Of a stretch of DNA of 64,000 nucleotides, positions 8,720 through 18,166 are shown one piece after another. The stretch is from Sideroxydans sp. (GTDB lineage Bacteria; Pseudomonadota; Gammaproteobacteria; Burkholderiales; Gallionellaceae). Position numbers and translations under genes: made by a program. The stretch is taken from assembly GCA_028710605.1 (NCBI GenBank), contig JAQTTU010000013.1, forward strand, positions 1 to 64,000. Reading direction: 5' to 3'. A model generated the notes under the pieces. The model was not told the origin of the DNA. It did no database searches and saw only the letters and a program-made list of their open reading frames with translations. Numbering within the stretch: the first letter of the stretch is position 1; each line of letters begins with the position of its first letter.

Positions 8720-10444
8720 ATGAAACAACAAAACTTGATCTGCGCCGCTTTGCTGGCGCTATCCATACTGTCCGCACTTCCAGCAAATGCCCAAGCCGAA
8801 CCCAGTTACGAACAAGGCATGGCCGCGATAAACGGCAAGGACTACGGGACGGCCTACCGGATTTTCAAGGCGCTGGCGGACAAGGGCGATCCTTCCTCGC
8901 GGAATGCGATGGGGGTGCTTTATCAGAACGGGATGGGGGTAGAAGTGAATCCTGTCGAAGCGGCGAAATGGTTCAAGCTCGCGGCCAAACAGGGCAATGC
9001 CAAGGCGCAGGGCAATCTGGGCGCGATGTATTTCTTCGGCGATGGCGTAGCCAAAGACGTAGTGGAGTCGGCGAGGCTGTTGCAACTCTCTGCCGAGCAA
9101 GGATATTCGGGCGCGCAGGCGAATCTGGGCGTTTTGTACCGTGACGGCATCGGCGTGAAACAGGATTACGCAGAAGCGGCGAAGTGGCTCAAGCGCGCGG
9201 CAGAGCAAGGCGAAGCGCCCGCACAATTGAATCTCGCCACGTTCTACGAGGATGGCGTGGGCGTGCCCAAGGACATCCAATTGGCTTTCTACTGGTATCG
9301 GCAGGCCGCCGAACAGGGCGATGTGAAAGCGCAGGTTTTTCTGGGCAACCAATATGCCGCCGGTGATCTGGTGGCGCGCGATTTGCCGGAAGCGGCCAAG
9401 TGGTATCGGCTGGCCGCAGCGCAAGGCAGCGCGGCAGCCGAACACGGATTGGCCGTGCTTTACTACAACGGCGGCGGTGTCGAGAAGAGCCTGTCCGAAT
9501 TCGTGCGATTGACAAAAAGCGCGGCGGAAAAAGGCTTCGTTAAGGCGCAATACAATCTCGGCGCGATGTATGTGCATGCGGATGGTTTGCCCAAGGATTA
9601 TGCGCAGGCGCTGGTCTGGTTTACGCGCGCCGCCGAGCAAGGCCACAGCGGCGCGCAGTTCAATCTCGGGCAGTTGTACGGGGAAGGTTACGGAACGGCG
9701 AAGGACTACGCCCAAGCCGCGAAATGGTTCGCAATTGCCGCCGCAGCGGGCGAGGCCGATGCGCAAAACAAGCTGGGCTTTTACTATTCCAAAGGGCTGG
9801 GCGTGAAGCAGAACGATGCGGAAGCCATCAAGTGGTTCAAGCTCGCGGCGGCGCAGGGACTTCTTCAGGCGCAGGCCAATCTGGGCATGGTGTATGAGGA
9901 TGGCTACGGTGTCACGCCGGATATTGCGGAGGCGATAAAGTGGTACCAGCCCGCCGCCGAAAAAGGCGACACGTCCGCCCAGAACAGGCTGGGCGATATT
10001 TTCAACGAAGGAGAAAGTGTCCCGCAGGATTACGCGGAAGCGAACAAATGGTATCGCATGGCCGCAGAGCAAGGCGACGACCGGGGGCAACACATGCTGG
10101 GCGCGCACTACCTTTTGGGCTTGGGATTTAGCAAGGACTTGGCCGCCGCGTTGAAGTGGGAACAACTTTCCGCCGCACAAGGAAATGACTCGGCGGAAAA
10201 CGACCTCGGCTACATGTACCTGAACGGGGAAGGCGTGGTGCAAAGTTATACCGAAGCGCTGAAATGGTTCGGGCTGGCAGCAGCACACGGCAATGTGCTT
10301 GCGCAAAGAGCCATGGCCTCGATGTACGAAAAAGGCATCGGCATCAACCAAAATGCAAAACAAGCGATCAAGTGGTATCGCATGGCGGCGAAACAAGGCG
10401 ATGCCGAGTCGAAGACGGCGCTCAAGAGGCTGGGAGCGAAGTAA
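8720..10444 (+). CDS. Secreted Sel1-repeat (SLR) protein, 574 aa
   Basis: ATG at 8720 has a clear AAGGAG site 9 bases upstream; the in-frame TTG at 8711 has none. The signal peptide ends at ANAQA (about residue 25). The rest is roughly 15 Sel1-like repeats of about 36 residues with the signature A-x-A-Q-x-x-L-G-x-x-Y-x-x-G-x-G-V...D-x-x-x-A-x-K-W. Such solenoids are protein-protein interaction scaffolds, often in the periplasm. The gene lies inside the WD40-caspase cluster on the same strand, so it may be a partner or adaptor for those proteins; that link rests on position only. The long ORF on the opposite strand is a codon-bias shadow. Confidence 0.9.
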   Translation: MKQQNLICAALLALSILSALPANAQAEPSYEQGMAAINGKDYGTAYRIFKALADKGDPSSRNAMGVLYQNGMGVEVNPVEAAKWFKLAAKQGNAKAQGNLGAMYFFGDGVAKDVVESARLLQLSAEQGYSGAQANLGVLYRDGIGVKQDYAEAAKWLKRAAEQGEAPAQLNLATFYEDGVGVPKDIQLAFYWYRQAAEQGDVKAQVFLGNQYAAGDLVARDLPEAAKWYRLAAAQGSAAAEHGLAVLYYNGGGVEKSLSEFVRLTKSAAEKGFVKAQYNLGAMYVHADGLPKDYAQALVWFTRAAEQGHSGAQFNLGQLYGEGYGTAKDYAQAAKWFAIAAAAGEADAQNKLGFYYSKGLGVKQNDAEAIKWFKLAAAQGLLQAQANLGMVYEDGYGVTPDIAEAIKWYQPAAEKGDTSAQNRLGDIFNEGESVPQDYAEANKWYRMAAEQGDDRGQHMLGAHYLLGLGFSKDLAAALKWEQLSAAQGNDSAENDLGYMYLNGEGVVQSYTEALKWFGLAAAHGNVLAQRAMASMYEKGIGINQNAKQAIKWYRMAAKQGDAESKTALKRLGAK

Positions 10445-10532
10445 CCGCGCATGCGCCCTCGCCTGCTTGCAAGATAGAAACAGCAATATTTACCGAGTTC
10501 AAATATCCAACGTGACGTATCCGGGAGTCCAC

Positions 10533-13500
10533 ATGCTTATAGCGCATCGCATCACTAAATTCATGGCAACCCTGTTTGCCGCAGCCATTCTCGTCATCCC
10601 TGCAAGCGGCAAGGCTGCGCAGGAAATCCGGCCTGAGGTGGTTGGGCAGGCGGGAGTAAATGGATGGGGTATGGTGGTTTCTGCAAGTCGGCGCTTAGTG
10701 GCAATGCTGGACGATAATGGTGCGGAGGTATTCGATCTTTCAACGGGACTTTTGCAGCGCAAGGTAATTGCCGACAGGGTGAATGTAGTAGCAATTAGCG
10801 ATGATGACCGCTATTTAGCCATAGGCAAAAAATACGGTCTTGAAGTGATTGATTTAACTACGGGCGAACGCCTTATTTCGCTGGATGCAAATGTCTGGGG
10901 TATTAGGTTTAGCAGCGATGGGCATTGGCTGGCTGCGCTTACCGCAACAGGCGTTTTCCAGATACCGACAACGCTGCGGAAAACTGAACCCCAGTTCACG
11001 CTTAATGCGTCCAGCGTTACACAACTGGGTGGGCGCGGAGTTGGAATAATTTGCGTAGGCCAAGAAGTTTCCCTGAGTAACGATGGGCGGCATCTGGTGT
11101 GTAATACCTTTGTAAATGATGCCCAGCGCTGGGCATTGATAGATATGTCCACGGGTAAAACCCGTATCGGCCAGAACGAAGTATTTGCTGCTGCCGTTAC
11201 CCCTGATGGACATAGCGTACTGACAATTATGGATGGCGGGAGACGCGTCCGCTTATACGATGTCGCCGAGCCGGGCAAAGTTCAGGAGGCTCTATTGTTG
11301 CCTGACCCGGAAAGCCAAAATGTGACTGGGGGCGCAGTTCAACCTATCGCCTTTCGTGGCAATAATGAGGCAGTTGTGATCGACGGCCATAAGTTGTACC
11401 GGATAAATCTCAATCCCTTGCGTTCCACAAAAATCGACTCTTCGCTGCTTCAGTCGTATTTCGGCTATCAAACACCCTTTGGCATGGATCCCAGCGGTCG
11501 CATTCTGTTGGCATCACGTTACGAAGATATTCGAAATAACCGATTTATCTCCGGTATGTCACCCGTATTCTTACTGCTTGATATAGATGCGCTGGATCAA
11601 CCGCCGTTTCGCGCAATATACGGGACAACAAATTGGAGTGGAATGCCACATGATGGCCGCTTCATCGCACAGCCAACTCCGCAAGGATTGCTGTTGGCGC
11701 AACGCTTCCGTGACCGGGCAAGGGTGACCAATCTGACCACCGGCACAGTGGTGTACGACTACGCAGGCTTGCGCAGCATCGGTGAGAAACTCGGTGTGAT
11801 GGCGATGGTTGATCCTGCTGGCCGCAAAGCCTATTTTGGGCGAGATACGGGAATGCAGGATGAAAAAGCAGCCCGCAAACGATTGGAGAAAAAACCCGGA
11901 GATTGGGCAAGCTTTGAAGAAATGGATGTAGAACTGAAGAAAATCAGGGAGCACGTTCTTGTGGATTTGACTACGGGTCGTCAAATTCCGCTCCCGACTG
12001 AAATCAATTCCATAGACGCGACCTTCTCCTCACAGGGAAATTATCTGCTCATGCTTGGGAAAGACGATTCTTCAGCGCTGGTATCCACGGCTGATGGGAA
12101 AGTTCTCCATCATTGGGGCGAATCCATGCCCAGAGCAGTCGAGCGATGCAACTTCTCCGATGATGAGAAGCGCCTGCATTGCGAAGGGAGGGTAGTGTCT
12201 ATTCCCGATGGAAAGTTGTTGCTGGATGCGACTGCTTCAAACCAAAACCAGAATGGAGATTGGCTCCGGTGGATGGAGCGCACCGCCAAGATGAGCCCCG
12301 ACGGGCGCTGGCTGGCTTATTACGAAAACGAAGAACACAAAGCGCACGTTCTGTCAGTACAAACAGGCAAAGAAGTGATGGTGGTTAAGGTTGACTATTG
12401 GTACACCGGAAGCTTTTCCTGGTCGCCCGACAGCCGCCTTATCTTGCCCAACAAATACGAAAACCCGAACATCACAATAGCCCGGTTTACGGAACCCAAC
12501 AAAGTCGAAATGACGACGCGCCAGTTAGGGATGTGTACCAAGCCCATCTTGACGGGTCAAGGAACCATCGTGTGCTTGAATGAAGATGGTATGGTCGGGA
12601 ATCTTGATGCGATCCAAATCTACGACGAAACGACAGGACAACTCAAAAGAGGATTTCCTGAAACGACACCCAGTGATTATGTGATTTCACGGGACGGACA
12701 CCAAATATTTTTGCGTACCGGATTTGCCGGAAACAAAGGGCAAACCATTTTGGATACCCAAACTGGCGAAACCATCGCCAATATTTCGACTGGTGCCGAC
12801 GACTGGGTCATCACCTTGCCCGAAGGCTACTACACCGCGCCGCGCGGTGTGAACAAACTCATCGCCATCCGCAAAGGTAACCACGCCTATTCCTTCGACG
12901 AATTCGATTTAACACTCAACCGTCCCGACCTCGTGCGTGAACGTCTCGGTGCCCCCAAGGCATTGGTCAAAGCCCTCAAGCGCGCGCAAGCCAAGCGCGT
13001 GCAGCGCTTCGGTGCGATTGACGAAGCCATGCGTCCCACAGTGGAAATTGATAGCCGCAGCCTGCCGCTGCTGACCAATGACGCACAGATCAAAGTCGCT
13101 TTCAACGCCGCCGCAGTCAACGGCGCAAAGCTCACCCGCGCGCAAGTGTATGTGAACGGCGTGCCCACGCTGGGGCGCGATGGCGTGGCCGTTACACCGG
13201 ATGCGAACGGCAATGTCAGCCAGCAATTACCTGTGGAACTCACTCCCGGCAGCAACCGCATTCAGGTTTCGGTGTTCGATGACAAAGGCATCGAGTCGCT
13301 GCGCGACACCGGCGTGGTCGCCCGCAAGGCCGCGCCTGCGCCGATCACGCGCTACCTGCTGGCGGTAGGCGTGTCGCAATATGCCGACTCATCGCTCAAC
13401 CTCGACTACGCGGCCAAGGATGCCACTGACCTTGCTGCCGCCCTGCAACGCAGCAGCCCCGGTATAGAACGCACTGTGGTGAAGACCCTGACCGATGCCG

Positions 13501-14240
13501 AAGTCACCCGCGACAAGTTGCGCGAAGCGCGGCAATTCTTCGCCGATGCCAAACCGCAGGATCAGGCCATCGTGTTCATCGCCGGGCACGGTCTGCTCGA
13601 CGACAAGGACGACTACTACTTCGCCGGATACGATGTCGATGCCGCCAACCCCGCCGCCAAAGGCGTGCCGATAACCGACATCGAAGACCTGTTCGCCGAC
13701 ACCAAGGCGCGCGCTCGTTTGCTGCTGATGGATAGCTGCCACTCCGGCGAAGTGGATCACGACATGGAACAGAAGCTGGCCGCCCTGCCCCAAGGCGTGA
13801 GCGGCACGCGCGCGCTGAAACTGAAAACCAGCACGCCTAAACCGGCCAGCGGCGAACCACTGGATGCCACGCAAACCATCGCCTACGTCACCGAGCTGTT
13901 CGCCGACCTGCGGCGCGGCGTGGGCGCGACCGCACTGGCTTCCGCCAGCGGTATCGAGCTGGCGCTGGAATCCTCGCAATACAAGAACGGCCTGTTCACC
14001 TCCGCCATGCTGGAAGCGCTGAATGACCGCAGCACCGACACCGACAACACCCGCTCCATCGAAATGACCGAACTGCGCGACCGCGTCACCGCCCGCGTGC
14101 GCACCTTGAGCAACGGCACGCAAACGCCCAGCACGCGCGTGGAAAACTACGACGAGAATTTGCTGATGAGCGCGTGGGCTGAAACGAAGGAAGAGCCGGT
14201 GAAAGCGGCGGCCAAGGGCAAAGGGAAAAAGAAGAAATGA
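10533..14240 (+). CDS. Exported beta-propeller/caspase-family protein (1235 aa)
   Basis: The frame is open further upstream into the Sel1 gene, but the ATG at 10533 has GGGAG a few bases upstream and starts a signal peptide (MATLFAAAILVIPASGKAA). Residues about 40-760 are degenerate WD40-like blades (SPDGRWLAYY, SDDDRYLAIG). A linker (DDWVITLPEGYYTAPRG, FDLTLNRPDLV) and an Ig-like segment follow, then the C14 domain with His1019 (IAGHG) and Cys1069 (DSCHSGE). Together with the next gene it forms a subfamily different from the two upstream copies. The EF-hand-like position is degenerate (DTDNTRSIEMTE). The tail is highly basic (KGKGKKKK), an oddity not shared by the paralogues. Confidence 0.9.
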   Translation: MLIAHRITKFMATLFAAAILVIPASGKAAQEIRPEVVGQAGVNGWGMVVSASRRLVAMLDDNGAEVFDLSTGLLQRKVIADRVNVVAISDDDRYLAIGKKYGLEVIDLTTGERLISLDANVWGIRFSSDGHWLAALTATGVFQIPTTLRKTEPQFTLNASSVTQLGGRGVGIICVGQEVSLSNDGRHLVCNTFVNDAQRWALIDMSTGKTRIGQNEVFAAAVTPDGHSVLTIMDGGRRVRLYDVAEPGKVQEALLLPDPESQNVTGGAVQPIAFRGNNEAVVIDGHKLYRINLNPLRSTKIDSSLLQSYFGYQTPFGMDPSGRILLASRYEDIRNNRFISGMSPVFLLLDIDALDQPPFRAIYGTTNWSGMPHDGRFIAQPTPQGLLLAQRFRDRARVTNLTTGTVVYDYAGLRSIGEKLGVMAMVDPAGRKAYFGRDTGMQDEKAARKRLEKKPGDWASFEEMDVELKKIREHVLVDLTTGRQIPLPTEINSIDATFSSQGNYLLMLGKDDSSALVSTADGKVLHHWGESMPRAVERCNFSDDEKRLHCEGRVVSIPDGKLLLDATASNQNQNGDWLRWMERTAKMSPDGRWLAYYENEEHKAHVLSVQTGKEVMVVKVDYWYTGSFSWSPDSRLILPNKYENPNITIARFTEPNKVEMTTRQLGMCTKPILTGQGTIVCLNEDGMVGNLDAIQIYDETTGQLKRGFPETTPSDYVISRDGHQIFLRTGFAGNKGQTILDTQTGETIANISTGADDWVITLPEGYYTAPRGVNKLIAIRKGNHAYSFDEFDLTLNRPDLVRERLGAPKALVKALKRAQAKRVQRFGAIDEAMRPTVEIDSRSLPLLTNDAQIKVAFNAAAVNGAKLTRAQVYVNGVPTLGRDGVAVTPDANGNVSQQLPVELTPGSNRIQVSVFDDKGIESLRDTGVVARKAAPAPITRYLLAVGVSQYADSSLNLDYAAKDATDLAAALQRSSPGIERTVVKTLTDAEVTRDKLREARQFFADAKPQDQAIVFIAGHGLLDDKDDYYFAGYDVDAANPAAKGVPITDIEDLFADTKARARLLLMDSCHSGEVDHDMEQKLAALPQGVSGTRALKLKTSTPKPASGEPLDATQTIAYVTELFADLRRGVGATALASASGIELALESSQYKNGLFTSAMLEALNDRSTDTDNTRSIEMTELRDRVTARVRTLSNGTQTPSTRVENYDENLLMSAWAETKEEPVKAAAKGKGKKKK

Positions 14241-14284
14241 TTTCACTCGCCAGAACGCGCCCGACAACACGAACATGCCCGCGA

Positions 14285-14347
14285 GCCCCTATTGGCGGCC
14301 ATCTTCGTTGTGGCACGCTGTAGATGCCCTATTGGCGGGCGTGTAAA
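14285..14347. repeat. Two copies of a short CTATTGGCGG hairpin repeat
   Basis: CCCCTATTGGCGGCCATCTT (from 14286) and GATGCCCTATTGGCGGGCGT (from 14332) are two copies of a short repeat that recurs at 23603-23630 and 34451-34487. Each contains a GCC-TATT-GGC mini hairpin. Here they lie between two caspase genes. Confidence 0.6.
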
Positions 14348-14384
14348 GCTGGAGTTGCAACGAGGTTAACTAGAAAGGATCAAC

Positions 14385-17300
14385 ATGAATTTCTTCGCCC
14401 TGACTGCTGTATTTTTTATTTCCTTCGCCACGCTGGCGCAAGCTGCGCCCTCCGCGCCAGCCTCTCCCGAAGTGGTTTTGCAGAATGTGCGCGGGTATGG
14501 AATGGCGACGGCGAGTGCGGATGGGCGGCGCTTGGCGATGTTGGGAGATGGCGAGTTGATCCTGTGGGATGTGCCGTCCGGTTTAAAAATTAAATCGATG
14601 CCACTGACTTCGACTAACTTTAATCAAAATGGTGGCGATGGCGCATGCGTATTTGAACGCATTACCTTCCTGGCGGGTGACCAGAAAGTTGCGGTAGGCG
14701 GCACGTGTGGCAATGGGAATCAATTAGATCAGGTTGTTGATATTGAAAACGGCCAAACGATTCATTATGGTCATTACACTCAGGGCAAGGGAGGTTACTC
14801 GCCTGATGGAGAGTTGCTGGTGTCGCAAGACAATGAGGGGCCTGAAAAAAGCGCTATTAAATTGACTCGGGTGAGCGATGGCAAGCTGATTAAATATCAG
14901 CCCGGCGTATTAAATAGTGATGAGTTTGCGGCCAAAGTAATTTTTCTGGATATGAAAACCGTGGCCGTTTGTGGTGAGACGGGTCACAGCTGGAGAGTGC
15001 ATGACCTGAATAGCGGGAAAGAACTTTTTACAGTTCCGAATGCCGAGTGTTCACTACGCCCCTCTATCAGCCAAGATAGGCAATTCGTGATTTACCAAAC
15101 TTGGGACACTTGGGACAAAGCTTACATCCCCATGCTATTGAAAGTAGAAGGAGGGGTAAGAACCAAGTTGCTACCGCAACACAATAACGATGCGCTCGAA
15201 GCAACTTCAGCCCGTTTTATTGAAGGGGGGCATCAAGTCGAACTGCGCGGCATCAACACGCAAACGAAATACCCTTACGTGGCAACCATGGATATTGCCA
15301 CCCTGCAAACCGTTTCATTTGTCAGCGCAGACAAGGCGCTGCCTGAAGACATAGGCGAGACTTATCCGCTGCTGGATGGCAAGTGGGCGGTGAGTAATAC
15401 GCCGAACAGCGGTTTCGCATTATGGGATGCAGACAAGGCCAAACTACTGCGCACCTTTGGCTACAAGCTGAAAAATTTTTCAAGAAGCGTGTGGAGTCCC
15501 GACAGCAAATTGTTGGCGATTGCGAAAGAGGCAAGTGAATATCGACCAAAAATGAATCCACTGGTTTCGATTCAATTTCAGATATGGGATATGTCCACGG
15601 GCAGGCTGAAGCACAACATTCAATTCCAAACTGAAAATATTCCCACGGATATTTCTTTTTCTCCCGACAACAGTCAATTGCTTTGGACCAATGCCAATAA
15701 AGGGATAACGACCTTCGATCTCAAGTCGGGGCGCTTCGGCACAATGTTTGCTGACAAGCATGTTGATCATTGCCAAATTTCCCCTGATGGGAAATGGCTG
15801 GTTGCACAAAACAGCCATCAAATGGAAGAAAAAATAGGGGAAATAACTGTCTACGAATATCCATCGGGGCGAGAAGCGGCCAATTTTGAAGGGGATCGTT
15901 TACAGTTTTCTAGGGACGGGTCAAAAGCGCTCGTCCTAATTGCTAATACCCATGAGCATCAATGGTCTAGGGATGGGATGAAATTGCTCGAAAACGAAGC
16001 GGGCAGCGTTTACCCTGTCCTCGTTGGGAAATGGAAATTCGGCGAGAAGTTATTCACAACTACGGGAGCAATTTCGACCAATCCAGATTTCACCTTGTGG
16101 GCCGATTTTGAGTATCGATTTGGTGATACGAATTTCTATGTGTGCGGGAAAGATTTTTATGCATGCGGAAAAAAGCACACCCGTATTTTGCGACTTCAAA
16201 ACAGCACGGCCAAGCCGATATTCAGCCCCAATGGCGAGTTTATGCTGCTCCCGGACGAGAACTATATTCAAACGCTCTATTCCACGAATTTCAAAGGAAA
16301 TAAGCTGCAAGCCCTCAATAAGCTGCATGCTTTTGATGGCGGCGAAATTGATGAGTCATATCTCTGGTCGCCCGACAACAACTTCCTTGCCGAAATAAGA
16401 GAGGGAGCCATACTCCTGCGCAACGGCAATACCGGCGAGCCCATCGCCGATCTGATCGCGCTCGATCAATCCGAAAGCGTCGCCGTGTTGCCCAGCGGCG
16501 AATACCTCGCCACCAAGGGCGCGATGCGCGCCGTGGGCTTCCGCGTCGGCATGACCCCCTACACCTTCGAGCAGTTCGACCTCAAATACAACCGCCCGGA
16601 TGTGGTGCTCAAAGCCTTGGGCAAAGCGCCGCAGCGGCTGATCGACGCGGCGCGACGCGCTTACGAAAAACGCTTGGCGCGCGCCGGGTTCACCGAAGCC
16701 ATGCTGGCCACCGATTTCCATTTGCCGGAAGTGGCGGTCAAGCGCGAGGGCTTGCCGGTCTCGACTTCGTCGCCGACGGTCACGTTGAACATCAGCGCCA
16801 AGGACAGTCAGGTCACGCTGGATCGTTTACTGGTGACAGTGAACGATGTGCCGTTCGACGGGCGCATCGCGGGCATAGACCTCAAGGCCGCGAACAGCAA
16901 GCAGGCGAACAGGACGGTGGAAGTGCCGATACTCTCCGGCAGCAACCGCATCCAGGCGTCGGTGCTCAACGCGCAGGGCGTGGAGTCGTACCGCGAGACA
17001 GTGGAAGTGCGCGGTGATATGCCCGCCGTGCCGGGCAAGGTTTACGCGCTGACCATAGGCGTGTCGCAGTACCAGAACGCCGAATACAACCTGCGTTACG
17101 CCGCCAAGGATGCGAAAGATGTGGGCGCGCTGTTCGGCAAAATGCCGCGCAGTGCGGGCGCAACCATCACCCCGGTGCTCGATACCGACGCTACGCGAAC
17201 CGCAATTCTGGATGCGAAAAAAGCGTTGCTCGAAGCCGGGCCGAACGACGAGGTGGTGGTGTTCCTCGCCGGGCACGGCATGCTCGACGACAAGCTCGAC

Positions 17301-17864
17301 TATTACTTCGCCACCACCGATATCGACTTCGACCACCCCGCGACCAGCGGGCTTTCTTACGACGACATCGAAAACCTGCTCGACGGCGTGAAGGCAAGGC
17401 GCAAGCTGTTGCTGATGGATACCTGCAATTCCGGCGAGCTGGACAAGGGCGATATGGAAACCACCACGCTGGCGCAGAACGACGCGCCCAACGCAAAAAT
17501 ACAAGTCCGCGCCGTCGGCTCGCGCAGCCTGAGAAGGAACCCCGCAGCACTCGGCCAAAGCGACCTGTCCGCCTTCCTCGCCGACCTGTTCGCCGACACC
17601 CGGCGCGGCTCGGGCGCGGTCGCCATTTCTTCGGCGGGCGGCGCGGAATACGCGTTGGAATCGGACGAATGGAACAACGGCGTGTTCACTTATGCATTAC
17701 TGGAAGGCTTGAAATCAGGCAGCGCAGACAAGAACAAAGACGGCGCGGTCACCGCTTCCGAGTTGCGCGATACGGTGCAGACCCGCGTACAAACCCTGAC
17801 CCAAGGAAAACAAACCCCGACTTCGCGCAGGGAAAATCTGGCGGTGGATTTTGCGGTGTATTGA
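14385..17864 (+). CDS. Exported beta-propeller/caspase-family protein (1159 aa)
   Basis: ATG at 14385 has AGAAAGGA upstream. The signal peptide is MNFFALTAVFFISFATLAQA. Residues about 30-690 carry weak propeller blades (SPDSKLLAIA, SPDNSQLLW). The linker YNRPDVVLKALGKAPQRL matches the gene at 10533, showing close paralogy, and an Ig-like segment precedes the C14 domain. The catalytic pair is His964 (LAGHG) and Cys1014 (DTCNSGELD). A canonical EF-hand-type loop, DKNKDGAVTASE, lies near the C-terminus and would bind Ca2+ if folded as expected. It is the last gene of the caspase series; a tRNA-Val gene on the other strand follows. Confidence 0.9.
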   Translation: MNFFALTAVFFISFATLAQAAPSAPASPEVVLQNVRGYGMATASADGRRLAMLGDGELILWDVPSGLKIKSMPLTSTNFNQNGGDGACVFERITFLAGDQKVAVGGTCGNGNQLDQVVDIENGQTIHYGHYTQGKGGYSPDGELLVSQDNEGPEKSAIKLTRVSDGKLIKYQPGVLNSDEFAAKVIFLDMKTVAVCGETGHSWRVHDLNSGKELFTVPNAECSLRPSISQDRQFVIYQTWDTWDKAYIPMLLKVEGGVRTKLLPQHNNDALEATSARFIEGGHQVELRGINTQTKYPYVATMDIATLQTVSFVSADKALPEDIGETYPLLDGKWAVSNTPNSGFALWDADKAKLLRTFGYKLKNFSRSVWSPDSKLLAIAKEASEYRPKMNPLVSIQFQIWDMSTGRLKHNIQFQTENIPTDISFSPDNSQLLWTNANKGITTFDLKSGRFGTMFADKHVDHCQISPDGKWLVAQNSHQMEEKIGEITVYEYPSGREAANFEGDRLQFSRDGSKALVLIANTHEHQWSRDGMKLLENEAGSVYPVLVGKWKFGEKLFTTTGAISTNPDFTLWADFEYRFGDTNFYVCGKDFYACGKKHTRILRLQNSTAKPIFSPNGEFMLLPDENYIQTLYSTNFKGNKLQALNKLHAFDGGEIDESYLWSPDNNFLAEIREGAILLRNGNTGEPIADLIALDQSESVAVLPSGEYLATKGAMRAVGFRVGMTPYTFEQFDLKYNRPDVVLKALGKAPQRLIDAARRAYEKRLARAGFTEAMLATDFHLPEVAVKREGLPVSTSSPTVTLNISAKDSQVTLDRLLVTVNDVPFDGRIAGIDLKAANSKQANRTVEVPILSGSNRIQASVLNAQGVESYRETVEVRGDMPAVPGKVYALTIGVSQYQNAEYNLRYAAKDAKDVGALFGKMPRSAGATITPVLDTDATRTAILDAKKALLEAGPNDEVVVFLAGHGMLDDKLDYYFATTDIDFDHPATSGLSYDDIENLLDGVKARRKLLLMDTCNSGELDKGDMETTTLAQNDAPNAKIQVRAVGSRSLRRNPAALGQSDLSAFLADLFADTRRGSGAVAISSAGGAEYALESDEWNNGVFTYALLEGLKSGSADKNKDGAVTASELRDTVQTRVQTLTQGKQTPTSRRENLAVDFAVY

Positions 17865-17975
17865 GCGTACCCAGATTTTTCTTGCATCAAATAAATGCCA
17901 AGCAGGAAGTGTAACCACGCATCGTTTGTGTCGCCAGTTGGATAAGAAAATGAAGATGGTGATGCTTGAAATAGC

Positions 17976-18050
17976 TGGTGGGCGGTACTGGGTTCGAACC
18001 AGTGACCCCTGCCGTGTGAAGGCAGTGCTCTACCGCTGAGCTAACCGCCC
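17976..18050 (-). tRNA. tRNA-Val (anticodon CAC)
   Basis: The minus strand folds into a complete cloverleaf: acceptor GGGCGGT/ACCGCCC with discriminator A and encoded CCA, D-arm TAGCTCAGCGGTAGAGC, anticodon stem CTGCC/GGCAG with loop TTCACAC (anticodon CAC, reads GUG), and T-arm loop GGTTCGAACC. It converges with the last caspase gene and diverges from gltX. Confidence 0.95.
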
Positions 18051-18166
18051 AATAGAGGGCGCGCATTTAATCATAGGGGAATATCGGCGGTCAATTTCTT
18101 TATCGGTTATACCCATCTGTCGTAGAATGCGCGCCTTCATTTAAGCCTCAAATTCAGGAAAGAAAT

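Noticed and set aside
8759-10486. Long open frame on the minus strand opposite the Sel1 gene
   Set aside because: It mirrors the repeated GC-rich codons of the real gene and has no start signal or family pattern.
10293-10532. Upstream extension of the caspase gene at 10533
   Set aside because: It overlaps the Sel1 gene, lacks a ribosome-binding site and would hide the signal peptide.
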